Shown: one piece after another, positions 34,206 to 46,489 of the stretch
Layout: the number at the start of each line of letters is the position of its first letter
How positions within the stretch are numbered: position 1 is the stretch's first letter
The notes under the pieces: model-generated
The model's input: the letters and a program-made list of their open reading frames with translations, nothing else
Database searches by the model: none
Told to the model about the DNA's origin: nothing
Source of the DNA: Lepeophtheirus salmonis
Lineage: Eukaryota > Arthropoda > Copepoda > Siphonostomatoida > Caligidae
Length of the DNA stretch: 64,000 nucleotides
Direction: 5' to 3'
NCBI RefSeq assembly: GCF_016086655.4
Contig: NC_052142.2
Span: 8,312,422-8,376,421, forward strand
Program-made: the position numbers and the translations under genes

Positions 34206-36749
34206 CAAAATTACATAGATTTTTTTCGGTCTCAATTTATGGACGTCCACCATTAACAGTTTTTAAACAAAATGTAGCAACTTGCTGGAATTCACTTTAC
34301 CAAATGATGAAAATAAGGAATAAAAAGCCGCCATCATTTTGTTCTTTAGTAACATGAGAAACAATATTAATTTAGTGCCTGTTTCTTCCATAGAGTTGTT
34401 GGACTTAGATGACTACGGAATATCTCTTTCCATTTGTTTATTACGCAAATCTAGAACTATGTGAATAAAAAAAAATGTTACTTTATCTAAAATTGTTCCA
34501 ATGACAAAGCAATTGCTGAAGGCGTACTACAATATCTTGGAAAACAATATTCTCTAAGAATAGTATTTAGCAACATTCATTTGAGCAATTACTCATTTCA
34601 GCGACATTTTCATAAAGTATATATTATAAGATAAATTACTTTATTATTTACGTCATGATTATTCGTACATGATAGTCGCTCCAAATGGTAATATTCTTTA
34701 ATTGACTGTTTAGTTGATTGGTTTAATACCAGTTACGAATTATGGAATAAAATAAATTGTTACATTTATTCTGAATTAGATATAAAAGAATTCTTAAACC
34801 CTAAAATGTTTTTTATTGACTATTTACCTATTTAGCGCATATATTGATGCAACATCAATGTCATACGAATATCTACTCACACTTACCAACGGGGTTGTTG
34901 CTATTTGACAAATTCACATATCTAATATTTGCTTTGTTGGTATGTATGATAGGCCAGGTGTGATGTATTTTTACTTGGATATATGTATATCGTAGCATAT
35001 TAGTATTAATTATAACTTTCATTTATAATACTTTTATCAATGTATCTTCTAGTACGTACCCATCTTGACCTTTTTAGTATGTAGAGGGATCTTGCCAATA
35101 ATAATACACATTTAATTCGATATGTCATCTATCCATTTTATTTGAAGGTCTTTATCTATAGTGTTGATATATTTACAAAATAAATACAAAAATACATGGC
35201 AAAAAGTTAGGAAGAATTGCGTTGATAAAAACATAATAGTTTAAAATTAGACCACCTAACCAAAGGCCTAGCAACAACTAAAATATAAAAATACAATTAA
35301 CTGAATAAAATTCAACACGGATAAAATAATGTAACAACAACACAGTAAAATAAAAATGTTCTCCAATATAGTACTTGACTTTCTTTATGAAAAGTTCATA
35401 CTGCCGAACGATCCTCCTCAACGTTGAATGGTAATGAAGAGAGTCGGATATCGTGTTAGATCCAGGGTATAGTCCCAGGAGCTACCTACCACGTTAGGAA
35501 TTAAAGAGAAAAAAAGCATATATCGAACATGCAGACATAATTATTACCCTCAGATCTTGCCTGCAAACTGGTTCATTATTAGTTAGCTTTGCAGCGAGGA
35601 AAGCTTTGCCACTTAATAGGGCAAAATGCATTGCTTGACTTTCTTGTGATCGTTTTCTCGAAAAACCAAACAAAATTGTGCCTTTAATTTCTCCATTATC
35701 GTGCAAACTCCACTGATAAATGAAAAACACTGTAAAAAACCTCCCACAGTCTTAACAAGGACTATTGAACATCAGACAGCCCGTGGATAACTGGAATTAT
35801 GACGTGAGTTTACTTCCTTCCACTACTCCACGGAGGGATTCCTTTATTCATATTAGCCAAGTGTCCCGCAAATTTAAAGATTCTACATAATTTTTGCACA
35901 CCTTGGATGCCTCTCAACTATATGAAGACGAAAATCTCACTCTCAAGTGCCAAGGGCTGGGATGTTTATGATTGCTTCCGGATCTCATTAGAGGAAAACG
36001 AAATATTCCTTGATTTAATAAAGAACCAGAGTTCTGATGCAGGTCATACACACTAAAAAATTTACGCTCCATTGTTTTTTTCTCCAAAAAGCTGGAATTT
36101 TCCAGCTTTTTGAAAAAAGCGGTGAAGAGTTCTGTCTAATTATATCCACTGTCGAAGTCGAGTCATATATAGGGAAGGACATACCATATAATCCTTTGCA
36201 CTGCAGCCCATGAGGGAGATAGTGAGTTTTTGTACTCGTTGGAGAGGCCTGAGCTGTGCATTAACCAATAATATATACTTGAGTTAGAGACTACTGATCT
36301 CCATTCGAGTTCAGGTTTAGTCGATAGATTAATAAGAACCTTGTTATAAATTTTAGGTAAAACTTTAGACAAAAGAATTAACCCTCCACCCAGATCATTT
36401 TTCGACCTTTTGCGAGGCAGGTTATAACTTTTGTGGGAAAGACACAGAAGCCACTTCTCCTCCTCTTTGATTGCAAAGTCTTCTAAGCTAGGCAAAGCTG
36501 AACCCTCATGTAATACCAAGGGAATAAGGTCGTTATTATAACAGTCACCCCGTGACTGAAGATTCAAGTGCCTCCAATGTGCATTTTTTTTTTTATGCCA
36601 ACGTCGGTAGTGAACATCGAACTCCACTCCCCACTGGTAAAATACTTGTTTTCCTTTCATTCATTTCCAGGTCAGATCTAAATTTACCCAAAAAAAAAAG
36701 ACAAAAGTACTTCAATTCTCTTGATAACTTGGGCCTCAGAGTTGGCTTC

Positions 36750-37604
36750 TACATAATAAGTAATATCATCTGGATAAAGATCTTTAATGTGTTTATGTTG
36801 TTTGAATAAAACTCCAAATCCACTATATTTACTTATAATTGCTAAAGCTAATTCCTCAAATGTAATAAGAAAAAGTAAAGGAGCAGCCGGACAACCTTGA
36901 CGACAGCTTTTCCCGACGAAAATTGGATCACTTTCTTTTGTGTTTGATTAAATTCTTGAATTCTCATTGATAAAAAGTGCTCTAATTGGGTTATAAAGCC
37001 GGCTTGGTAAATACTTTCTAGTATTGTCGCATAATGTGGTTATGGAAAATGGAGTGAAACGCTTTTCTAAAGTCTACTACCATAATGGCACCATTTTTTT
37101 TTTCACGATTATCCATTGCACAGAGGATGTTTCTTGCAATATCTTCCACTCTTCTCCCTTTAAGAAAGCCTTTTTTTATACGTTCCAATTCTCTCATTAA
37201 GTATTGGTTCTTCTTCATTGGCAACCACTCCTCAAAGAATTTTGTTTGTTTCATTCAATATCGTTATTGGTCGCCAGTGACTTACATCAGTGGCGTCTCT
37301 CTTTTTTGGTATCAAAACAATCTTCCCTTTTGTGACTGACTTGGGGAGCCTTCCATTATTCTCCATAGATCCTTTTAAGGACAGGAATAGCACTAAAGGA
37401 GGAAAATACTTTCCATCCAAATCCATCCGGTCCAAACGCTTTATTATCTTTAAAATTATTTTTGATATACTTGGCCAATAACTGGCTCGAAAAAAATGGC
37501 GTGGAAGACATCCTGTGTTTTTTAGGAAAGTCGACTCTTGCTTCCCCTACAGTGGATTGAAAGTCCTGATGGAAACCGGATAATATTTCTTTATCTTTGA
37601 TCAA
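36750..37604 (-). pseudogene. LINE reverse transcriptase domain, broken
   Basis: Read on the - strand: NKAFGPDGFGWKVFSSF, VTKGKIVLIPKKRDATDVSH and WRPITILNETNKIL. Then RELERIKKGFLKGRR, AIMVVDFRKAFHSIFHNHI (first catalytic Asp), a gap, CRQGCPAAPLLFLITFEELA, and YPDDITYYVEANSEAQ with the YxDD box at 36765-36776 (Pro in the variable position). Frameshifts separate these blocks. The enzyme would copy its own RNA at a nicked target. Confidence 0.9.
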
Positions 37605-38179
37605 AACTCTACTATTGAATATAATTTTTTTTTATTTGGGAACTTTGAGTTTAGTCACCCAATTTAAAAATTTTATAAATGTGTGGTTCCCTAAAACCAC
37701 TCTTCTTCTTATTTTCTGCTCAACTGTATCTGCTATCCTAAAAGAATTCATGGTGTCTGAAGTGAAAGTTCGCCAAAATGAAGATCCATTATTCAAGATT
37801 TCATCGGTCTTCTTTTTCAAAATATATTAGCATTCCTTCTATGACTCTTAATAAAAACACTTGATGAATCTTGGAGGGTATAAGAGAACAAACAGCAATA
37901 GGAGCCGAAAAGGAGGCATGAAAACTATCCTTCAATTTCGATCGAAGGATTCATTTAAAATTAACCTCCTTCAGAATCCAATTTGGGAGCCGAAATGGTT
38001 GTGGAGAATATATATTACGAATCTCAAGTTCAATGATCTTACGATCTGAGAACGGCTCAGGACAGTATTTTGCTTTTTAAATCTCATAAAGTAGTACAAG
38101 AGAGAGTAGAGCATGATCAATGCTAGAGAATTGAACCCCTCTTCTCCAAGATACACAATCACTTATCTTCAAGACACTG

Positions 38180-38661
38180 AATGTGTCAATTAGATTTAGA
38201 TACAATATCAAGTACATAGTTTATTATTATTATTAAATTCAAAGTTAAGATCACCAATTAACAATGCCAGTGCTGGATTCCTTATAATGATCATTAATAT
38301 TGGTTGTTGAAAATACAAGGACGATTTTTCATTCGGACCATACGTGTTACCTAAGCAAAACTTAAAATTCGAGGATGTTAATAAAATATTATACCACTCA
38401 CTACCACCAATGAACTCTTTAATAAAAATAGGATTATCAACTTTTACATGAAGGTTATAATTCCTCTGGAAGTTCCGGATCCAGTAAAAAAAATGAGAAT
38501 AGGAATGTGGAAGACCAAAAAGGGCAAGATAATTTATAAGACGAAGAGACCACCAATTTATATCATGTAGGCAAATTATATACGGTATCAAAGTTACTAA
38601 ATGTTTTCCCAAACCATGTCTAGACCTCCTATCTCTTCATCCTCTAACATTCAATGAAAAT
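38180..38661 (-). pseudogene. LINE APE-type endonuclease domain, broken
   Basis: The - strand reads FSLNVRG, a stop, RDRRSRHGLGKHLV, and IICLHDINWW (position of the catalytic Glu motif, here Asp). Then GNTYGPNEKSSLYFQQ and LALLIGDLNFEFN follow; the last matches the GDxN catalytic motif. The domain order and spacing match EN domains of LINEs. Confidence 0.8.
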
Positions 38662-38885
38662 GTTTTTTCTTACTCCTAGATTCCCAGGAGAGAGAGCCAG
38701 GAGATGAAAATGTACTCCTCAAATTTTCAAATTGGAAAATTACCTTGGAAAACATAGATAATTCAGAAATAATCTTTTTTCAAAAACTGTAAGATTGTTT
38801 AGATGGTCCTTCATTGTCCCTGGTATCTGTCTTCCCAACTTAATCTCCTACGGCCTATGCAGAAGCAATGAAATGCTTGATTTAG

Positions 38886-40040
38886 TTGTACATGGATTCT
38901 ATAAAGTTAGCCAACTCTTATCTTAAAGAGGCTATAGATATGTCACAGGATGAAGAGTCAATGGCCGCATCCACCTTAAAATCATCACAAGCTCTTAAAG
39001 TCATAAAAGAACAGCTCATAAATCAAGGAGTCGGCATGCGAGTTTGCTTTGATGCATACCATCTCGCCCAAAATGTGTGCAGATTAAGAAGGAAATAAAT
39101 TTAAAGCAAAACAAAATTATATACTCGAACATAAAAGGAGTCTCAAAACGGAAGATCCCAAAGCACCATGGACCGCTGGAAAGATTGATAATTTGGACTC
39201 CTTCAATACATGCCTGAGACTATATAAAGTTAGGATCCCCTGCACAGACGTTAGTAAAAAGTAGCTACGGCTAATAACTTTGCAATTCACGGAAGAAAAT
39301 AACATCTTGCTCTTTATGCGAGAATGCTCACCTCACATTGAGATGCACGAAAGCACTAGCCATGGCATACAGAGAGCTACAAGATCGATGTCGGTCTAAA
39401 AATGTATGTATAAAATGCTTAAAATCATATAAAACGGGTCATCTTTTAATGCCAGTTTTGTATCAACGACAGTTACAGGTCTGATCATTTACCCCTGACG
39501 TGTCTAAAAAATAAGTTGTGGAAGAGACCCTTGATCAATAAAATATTACCCAATGACAAAAACAGCACTAGAACACAATTTTAGGTGGAAGGATGAAAAT
39601 AAACACGTAGACTTTACCAAAATGGCAAAGTTAATGAGTGAACAAATATCAACATCAATAGCTACAGCCATCACCTCTCAAAATAAGAAGTCCAGTGGGA
39701 GAAAGGCAAAAATTAGATTGATTTCTGTAATGTGAATTCTGTAAATAAAAATAACTCTAGAAATTTTCAGCTCAATTCCAACAGATGTCTATGGTTAATT
39801 TAATATTGATAAGTCTAAAAATTCCAGCTAACATATAGGTATTTTAGAAGAGGATTCATTTAATGTTAATCAATCAAATCAGCTACAAGTTATAAAATAC
39901 AAGGGTATCTCTGGTACAGTGTTATGCTATTTGATGAATCCGTTTAATCATCAATTTATTCAAGTACGAGCATTGATATACTCAGGGTCCAATGCATCAT
40001 TGATAAAAATAAATGTTGCCTTAAAATTGCAATTTAAGGG
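38886..40040 (+). pseudogene. Probable BEL/Pao-type gag-protease relic
   Basis: Several + frames carry pieces in a plausible order. IDMSQDEESMAASTLKSSQA is followed by a cysteine-rich region near 39312-39500 (CENAHLTLRCTKALA, VCIKCLKSYKTGHLL), which resembles the CCHC/CCHH fingers of Pao-type gag. Near 39935-40030 QVRALIYSGSNASLIKINVA matches an aspartic-protease motif with Asp changed to Tyr. No reverse transcriptase or LTR was found. The assignment to BEL/Pao is an inference. Confidence 0.4.
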
Positions 40041-40259
40041 AAATCCCACAGTCTTACATATGAACGTACCCATACCCATACTTTTCTCCACTCCCATCAA
40101 CCTATTCTTTTTTTATTCAAACGACTTTTTCAATATTATATCATAGTCCACAATTTCTTATTATCTTTTTAACATAATATTGTATTATATATCCAAAGTT
40201 ATACAACGTTGAAATTGAATTTTTGAACCCGATAATTTAAGTCTGATAAGATTAACATT

Positions 40260-41030
40260 GACAGCTATAATCTGAGGTAGAGATGACTGATCCGCCAACA
40301 GCTCAATAATATAGTCGTTAGCCATCCATATCTCCTCATAATTTTCTTATTTTTCTTCTACCTTTTTGAAAAACTATGCTCAATGCCATTCAGCATAGTT
40401 TTTCTTTCTTTCAATTATATGAACAAGGCCCATAGGATTTCTTTTTGGATAATGATTAAGTACTTTCCCCCATTCTTCATCCATTCCATGACACTTCGCT
40501 CACCTACTCTCTTGAAAGTTTTTAGCAGAGTTATTATCAATTTACGTTTACCATCTGCAGTTATTTTTCCCATGCCTTTCAAATTGAATGATATTGTTTT
40601 AATAGTACCATCTATACTACATACATCCTTTTTTAAAAACTATTTAGTTCAATAAGATCAATTGGGAATTTGGTATAGAAACAAACTGACTCAAACCAAA
40701 TATAGGGTTTGGTCCACCTATTTGATGTTCCTTGAACCCAAAAATTATTGCTAAATCATACAAATCAATATGCTTTAAGAAATCCGTCTTAAAGATTATA
40801 TCTTCCAAATACAATTACGAAGGTTTCCCACTTGAAATCGCTGTACGTATTAATATCTAAATTCCCATCATCATTGATATTACTCTTGACAACATTTGAA
40901 AATTGTCTTCTTTTTGTATAAGCAGTTACTATGTTCTCATCAGGGGGATCGCCTGGTAAGTCAACAGCCATATCAATCAATTAAAGAAGAAGTTACTTGC
41001 AAGTACACCTTATAAAATATAGGATCACTC
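40260..41030 (-). other. Unassigned sequence with broken frames
   Basis: On the - strand a 63-codon frame (40789-40980: VDLPGDPPDENIVTAYTKRR) is followed by further fragments such as MDEEWGKVLNHYPKRNPMGL near 40430-40490, which look like decayed coding sequence. I cannot name the family; a mobile element is likely. Confidence 0.3.
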
Positions 41031-41041
41031 AAAAATACAAA

Positions 41042-41189
41042 ATGCAAGGTATATTGAAATACAAGGAATTTTCATAACGTTGTTTTGTCAGATGTTTGGA
41101 TCCACCACGCCTTTCTTTTTCTTTTTACACGAACGTTAGAAGTGACGTCATTATAGTGATATTTCAGTGTTTATCAATATACCTTGCGT
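41042..41189. repeat. Small MITE-like element
   Basis: An exact 13-bp inverted repeat, GCAAGGTATATTG (41044-41056) and its reverse complement (41175-41187), bounds about 145 bp. It holds a TGACGTCA near 41152. No coding sequence. Confidence 0.6.
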
Positions 41190-41331
41190 TTATTTATCAG
41201 ATGGAGTATATGTTGCAAATTATTTATGTTTGAGAATCGTGGCAAAAAATCTTACATAAGTTACAATTGATTAGTTACTTATCACAGTTATAATAAAAAG
41301 CCTCAAGGTGATTATGTACTCCCACACTTCG

Positions 41332-41365
41332 ACAGTAAAGTTGACGTAAACGTCAACTTTTCTGT
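41332..41365. repeat. 34-nt near-perfect palindrome with TGACGT half-sites
   Basis: Two 16-nt arms separated by AA, with one mismatch pair. The centre reads TTGACGTAAACGTCAA. It could form a hairpin or be a bZIP-type (CRE-like) binding site. No adjacent gene supports a regulatory role. Confidence 0.75.
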
Positions 41366-41943
41366 GACTCGCTAGGTACACAAGATCAGGGACTAAGGGG
41401 TTGGTCTAGTCAAACCAGGAACTTGCACCTATGGAAATTATTCACGCCGGAACAAAAATATTTAAGTATGATTATATATTAATTGCTTTTTAAGTATATT
41501 AATATGACGTGTTAATCTTTCACTCAGGTTCTTCAGTTATGTACTTTCACACCAATGAATCTCTCACATATTCTTTCGCCGAAGGAATTATCTATCCTTT
41601 ACAGTGGAGGACGGATAAATAGAGCTATTGCAATATAGAATGGGTTGGCAGAGTCATGTAGAACCAATGGGAGCTCCATATTTATTGTCCCTTTTTTCTT
41701 GGAAAACTATGAAAATATACACAAAACCATTTCCTAGGTTTTTTGGATGACTCCCTATTGTTCACAAGGCATCGAAGCAATTACTTTTGCATTTAAATTT
41801 TTGTTGATTTTGAGGGATGATATCAACATTTTCATTTTAATCTTTTTGTAATAAACCTAATTTTATTTCTGAAACATGACATTTAACTAATTTACATAAC
41901 AATAACAAATATCTTATTTACATAATCATAATATATAACTTAT

Positions 41944-42492
41944 TTACATAAGCATAAAAAAATTAATAAATAATTTAACAAACAAAATGAGCCATTTTTT
42001 GAAACTTTGTTGCCAATTTTCTATTAGTTTAGCATTTGTTGACTTTTTTAATATATTTAATACGAATAAAAGTACGAGTTCGAACAAACTTTTTATTATA
42101 TCATATGGCTCCTGTGTACACTTATCCTGAATAATTTGAATTAAACGATCCATAATACTTGGTTTGGTATAGAAACCCCTTCCATGAAATTGGACAAATT
42201 CATTTTCCATTTTTTGTGCAAATGATACGGATTCCTCAGATGGTTGAATTAGTCCTCCTCTTGAGAACAGATTGAGCCATGGACTTGGGGGAACATTTAT
42301 ATAGCACATGTTGGTGCCTAACTTTGGTAATTTCAGGATATGGTACTTACGCACATATCCCACTACATAAGTAAGCCCTTCTTCCTCGCAGTTGATGCTC
42401 GCATTGTTGGAATTTCCATCTATAAATTCATTTCTTGCCTCTGATATGATGGTACACGACGTTACTGGGTGAATTACATAAAGTGACAACAC
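41944..42492 (-). pseudogene. P-element/THAP9-like protein, C-terminal part
   Basis: A 182-codon open frame. It reads GLTYVVGYVRKYHILKLPKL, SPWLNLFSRGGLIQPSEESV, EFVQFHGRGFYTKPSIMDRL and YDIIKSLFELVLLFVL. The GY(I/V) start, W-SRGGL-PSE block and F-FHG block are the pattern I associate with the C-terminal region of P-element and THAP9-like transposases. The N-terminal THAP and catalytic parts are absent. The open frame could reflect a fairly recent insertion or chance; the stop lies in low-complexity DNA. Confidence 0.45.
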
Positions 42493-42499
42493 AGACAGC

Positions 42500-45440
42500 C
42501 CTTTTATTTTTTAATTCCATAAATTAAAAAAAACTGGAATTATTAAAAATAATACTAAATAAATTTAATAATTTACCGTAGTAATTACTAATTAGTATCT
42601 TTTTTAACATATGTAGTCGAATGAAAATGTAGATTTATGAAAATCTAACTGATTCAGGAAGATAATTCAATATTATTGTTGATTTGGGTTTGGACCGATT
42701 TTTGTTTTTTGGTCCTGTCTGAAGTTTACATTTATTTATATCGATTGTTGGTATATACCACAGATCTATTTTTTGATACAGGTCGCATACTGATATGGAT
42801 AAGATCCAGACTTTAGATTTGAACCGGCCCAAACAAAATAATATCGGTCTCGGAACGGTCTATAATTTTTAGAGACCATACCCATTAATAGTCTATCATT
42901 CATCTCTCTGACGTCCCCCACAGCTTAGTTTGACCACCAAGCAGTACGGTACAAGTTTTTGAAACAAAAACGCAACAAGAACGCTGGCCGAATGCTTATA
43001 AACATACCTTATATTTATATTTACCTTGACAAAATGGAAAATAAATTTATGAAAATGTACATGTCTTTTTTTTAAATATAACATAGTATATTTTTCTGTG
43101 ATATAAGAAATTTAAGTCCTCATCAATATCCATGATGCATAAGTGATAAATAGGTCCAGGCTGAAGCATTAAAAGAAAGTGCCACATCAAAGACTATTTC
43201 GTCATGATTTTTTATTATTTGAACAAAAACGAGATAAATTTTTCCTGCTGGGGTGCGTTCATGAAGCAACAGCTGAGTACGGAAATAACTTCTCACCTAT
43301 TGACTCATTGTCTCTATCTTCAAGAATACATCACTTCCTACAGATCTCCTACGGGTTTATCATTGATTTCACAAGAAACAGGGAGCTCCATTAAAAAAAC
43401 TCCAACTTATTTAAAGGCTGTGTGTGACTCAGAAAAAGATAGAGCACTATTTCCCTCTATCCTTAGCTCCTTCATTGAAATCAGTGTGTCCATTCTTACT
43501 TAAGTCAACACTGCTTCGTCTACAAAAAAATATTTCATTTATCAGAATCCTAGATGTAGATCACGTAGAAATAACTTATTTTTATCACATTTACATTAAT
43601 TCCATTTATTAGGTGTTGTCCGTGACGTCATGGTCAATTATAGAAGCTTGACCCCTTTCTCACTAAAAAAAAAGTGGAAGATTATTCTAGAATCTTAAAG
43701 ATAATGTGCAACTTTATTCTCTATAGTTTGGACTATAAAACATATTATATTCTGCTATGACATATAAATAGTGATTGTATCTTGTATGAAGTCATACTAT
43801 ACTTATATTTAAGAAACGAAAGAAAAAAAATGATCGTTTAATGCAAAGAATTGGGAGTTCTGGGTTCCCCTCCTCCAAGTCTGTCAATAAAATATACACG
43901 GAAGACTGTTTGATTTCACTCGAACCCATTTGGGAAACTAAATTGAAGGATTATTCTTTGTTAACTCTTTATCCTTATCATCATCAATTCTATCATTCAA
44001 TCCAATGCCAAATATAGTCCATCCATATGTATTGTTATTAGTAATTCTATTGACTGTCACTCCTTGACGAATTGAATATGGTGTTACTTCGTCACTCCCA
44101 GCATGAAAGAACAAGTCATTGTGGTAAAGTGGAACATGTAGACAGTGATCATGGATAAAATTAATTGTAATTATTTCAGTTTCATTCTACTTTTAACATA
44201 TAGATAGCGTTTTAACTGATAAGAAGACATAAATAAATTCAAAGACCGATTATGTACAAGGGTTGCTTTTAGCAAACAACCTTTAGCATTTAATGTAGTA
44301 CAAAACTTTAATAATATGTTACTTGATGTAATTATTTAATTAAAATCAAATATTTTAAAACTGATACCTTATTGAAATAGAATCGACAACAAATTTAAGA
44401 TTCTCAATTTAATTTTGCAATTGCGTTTAGAATAATATACTTGATAAAAAATTATCTTCTCTGTTTTGGTTGTGATATATTGTTCAACTCTTAAGCTATA
44501 GAATGTACCTTTGTTTGAAAATTATCTCATTCATTGTCAATGGTATTTAGAATTTTTATACAGTTCCAGCATCATGGAGCTAATAGGGGAAGTTATTAGA
44601 ACCATTGCCTTCTTCTAGTTAGTTCTCAAGCATTTTTTTGGAAAGGAATTCTAAAGAACTGTATGTTTACATAATATTTTTTTGCATTTGGATCCAGTTA
44701 AGCTCATACATTGAAGTTATAATCTTCTATAGTTCAAATAACACTAGAACAGTTTATATAAAAAGTAGTTGAAAATTTCAAATTCAGGAATACTTGATTT
44801 ACTTCTTGAAACTCATAAAAAACTTTCATATTTCTATATAATAGATATATTAGGATTGATAATTTCTTCTCTTAAAGTAGCTAATATGATTTGTTATATA
44901 AGGAGTAATCAAAAATTAATGACTAGCAATTTAGCCGTAGCAGTAGATTACTAGTAATTTGATAAGTATTATAACATATGTTTGTCATAATTTCCTGTCT
45001 TATAATTTCTTTCTTAAATATGCCACTCATGAGTTCACTATTTCTATGAGTCACAAGAATGAGGCTTTCGTTTAACTGCCTCCTTTATCCTTAACTAAAG
45101 GAAGGTCGGAGCCATCCCTCCAGGGTATACTCTGCTCAAGATCCTAACTCATTCTTTTTTATGCCCATCCTTATCAGAGCCTCAAATTACATTTGGAGCA
45201 CACCACATAAATTAAAGAAAAAAACCCTGAAGAGTATATCACAACATACTTTTCAAGAAGTATCGGTAAATAAAAATAAAAAACTGAAAAAACAATTGCC
45301 TATTACAAAAAAATAAAACTTATAAATGTTAATATAAGTTATACACAGAAAATCAAACAAATTAATAAGGACAAGTGATTCGATATAAAAGTTATTAAAA
45401 CTAAATAAATTCGAAAAAAATTTAGTGGCAAATTTAAATT
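42500..45440. other. AT-rich region, no gene identified
   Basis: Only short or repetitive frames. Near 42670-42850 a stretch rich in GGACCGAT, GGTCCTGTCTGAAG and CGGTCTCGGAACGGTC resembles the fold-back at 58840-59585. Overlapping + frames at 43179-43503 show no known family. Confidence 0.5.
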
Positions 45441-45447
45441 ATATATA

Positions 45448-45621
45448 TGTGATAATTCCGGTACATCACGATATTGATGTACCCCTGCATGTGTTATTAT
45501 TATTTATTCTAGAAGAAACCCCAAACAGTTCTTTAATAAAGTTTTTCTGTATATATTATAAGAGTTAACAAATGTTAAATTAAGCCAATCTTTTGGTAAT
45601 CCTTATTAGTTAATTTTACGA
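45448..45621 (+). repeat. Gypsy 5' LTR (174 bp)
   Basis: Begins TGTGATAATTCCGGTACATC and ends GTTAATTTTACGA. It matches the 3' LTR along its whole length with no net gap. It contains an AATAAA-like TTTAATAAAG poly(A) signal. Confidence 0.9.
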
Positions 45622-45625
45622 AAAC

Positions 45626-46380
45626 ATGGAAAAATACTTGAAACCGGAAAGTTTCAACGCCTATCTAAGCACATCAGAGGCAGACAAAGAATGGAAACAT
45701 TGGATTAAAACATTGACTTGTTGTGCGAATAAAATCATCACAACGAAGTCCGAACATGTCCTAAAGTTGGAAATACTCAATAATTATGTAAAGCCCAAAA
45801 ATCTTCTCTTATATATCCGAATTCGAAAATTATGAAGCTGCCTTTGGAATATTAAAGTTCATTTTTGTGAAAAAGAAAAATGAAACTTCCTCAAGATACA
45901 TCTTATCTATCCAAAAACGGAATCCGGATGAATCATTGGATCAATATATACAGGCTTAGAAGCTTCTGGGTCGAGATTGTGATTTCAAAGCTGTTAGTGC
46001 CGAAGAATCACATAACAATTTTCTAAGAGATACTATTCAATTGTTCTGTTTTTCTATTTCTTCGCCTCACATTCGACAACATTTGCTAGAAAATGATTCT
46101 TTAGATTGGAATACACTTTATGAACAAGCTATATCACTAAAAATGGACAAAAGTTATATTAATTCTTATGTGAAATCAAGTACTACTCCGATAATAACTG
46201 CAATTGTCACAAAGGATGAAGAAGAATTTAGTCCTACAGTGGCAGCTGCTGTTACATAATCTACTCAAAACATCCTAGTTATAATTGTCCTACCAGGAAC
46301 GCTCAATGTAAAAAGTGTGACAAAAAGGGCCATTTCATTAAAGATTGTCGACCACCTAATGTAAATAAAAGTTAGCTTGT
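45626..46380 (+). pseudogene. Gypsy gag, broken
   Basis: ATG at 45626 (MEKYLKPESFNAYLSTSEAD, then EWKHWIKTL) starts a gag-like protein directly after the LTR. A frameshift near 45830 and a TAG near 45957 interrupt it. It continues with LRDTIQLFCFSISSPHIRQH. After another frameshift near 46256 comes a nucleocapsid zinc knuckle, CKKCDKKGHFIKDC (CX2CX4HX4C), near 46306-46350. Confidence 0.85.
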
Positions 46381-46489
46381 TTGCTCAGCCGCCTTCTCAT
46401 GCTCTCCAACACCAGCATTACTATTGTCAACCTCCATTGCTACGGGAGGCTTAGGAAAAACTGTGGTTTAACTTGAATTGAAATACATA

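Larger units (their letters stand above)
31000..35490. other. Long AT-rich region without an identified gene
   Basis: Contains family B (32066-32145) and family C (34095-34205) repeats. Otherwise it is AT-rich with stops in all frames. No RNA gene or spliced gene was recognised. Confidence 0.55.
35494..38661 (-). mobile_element. LINE (endonuclease + reverse transcriptase), decayed, copy 2
   Basis: A non-LTR retrotransposon running leftwards. The order on the - strand is: APE-type endonuclease (about 38661-38180), linker, reverse transcriptase (about 37600-36750), C-terminal region (36660-36163), and the far 3' part (36160-35494), which ends in the open frame with FFIYQWSLHDNGEIKG. Endonuclease and RT both carry frameshifts and stops. 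The 3' 0.9 kb is repeated in sense orientation at 17340-18103. The RT style (RQGCP, IPKK plus WRPI) fits L1/Tx1-like LINEs, but I am not certain of the clade. Confidence 0.9.

Noticed and set aside
36552..36809. Plus-strand frames within the LINE (also 37085-37481 and 37597-37830)
   Set aside because: They are antisense to the reverse transcriptase region and have no motif.
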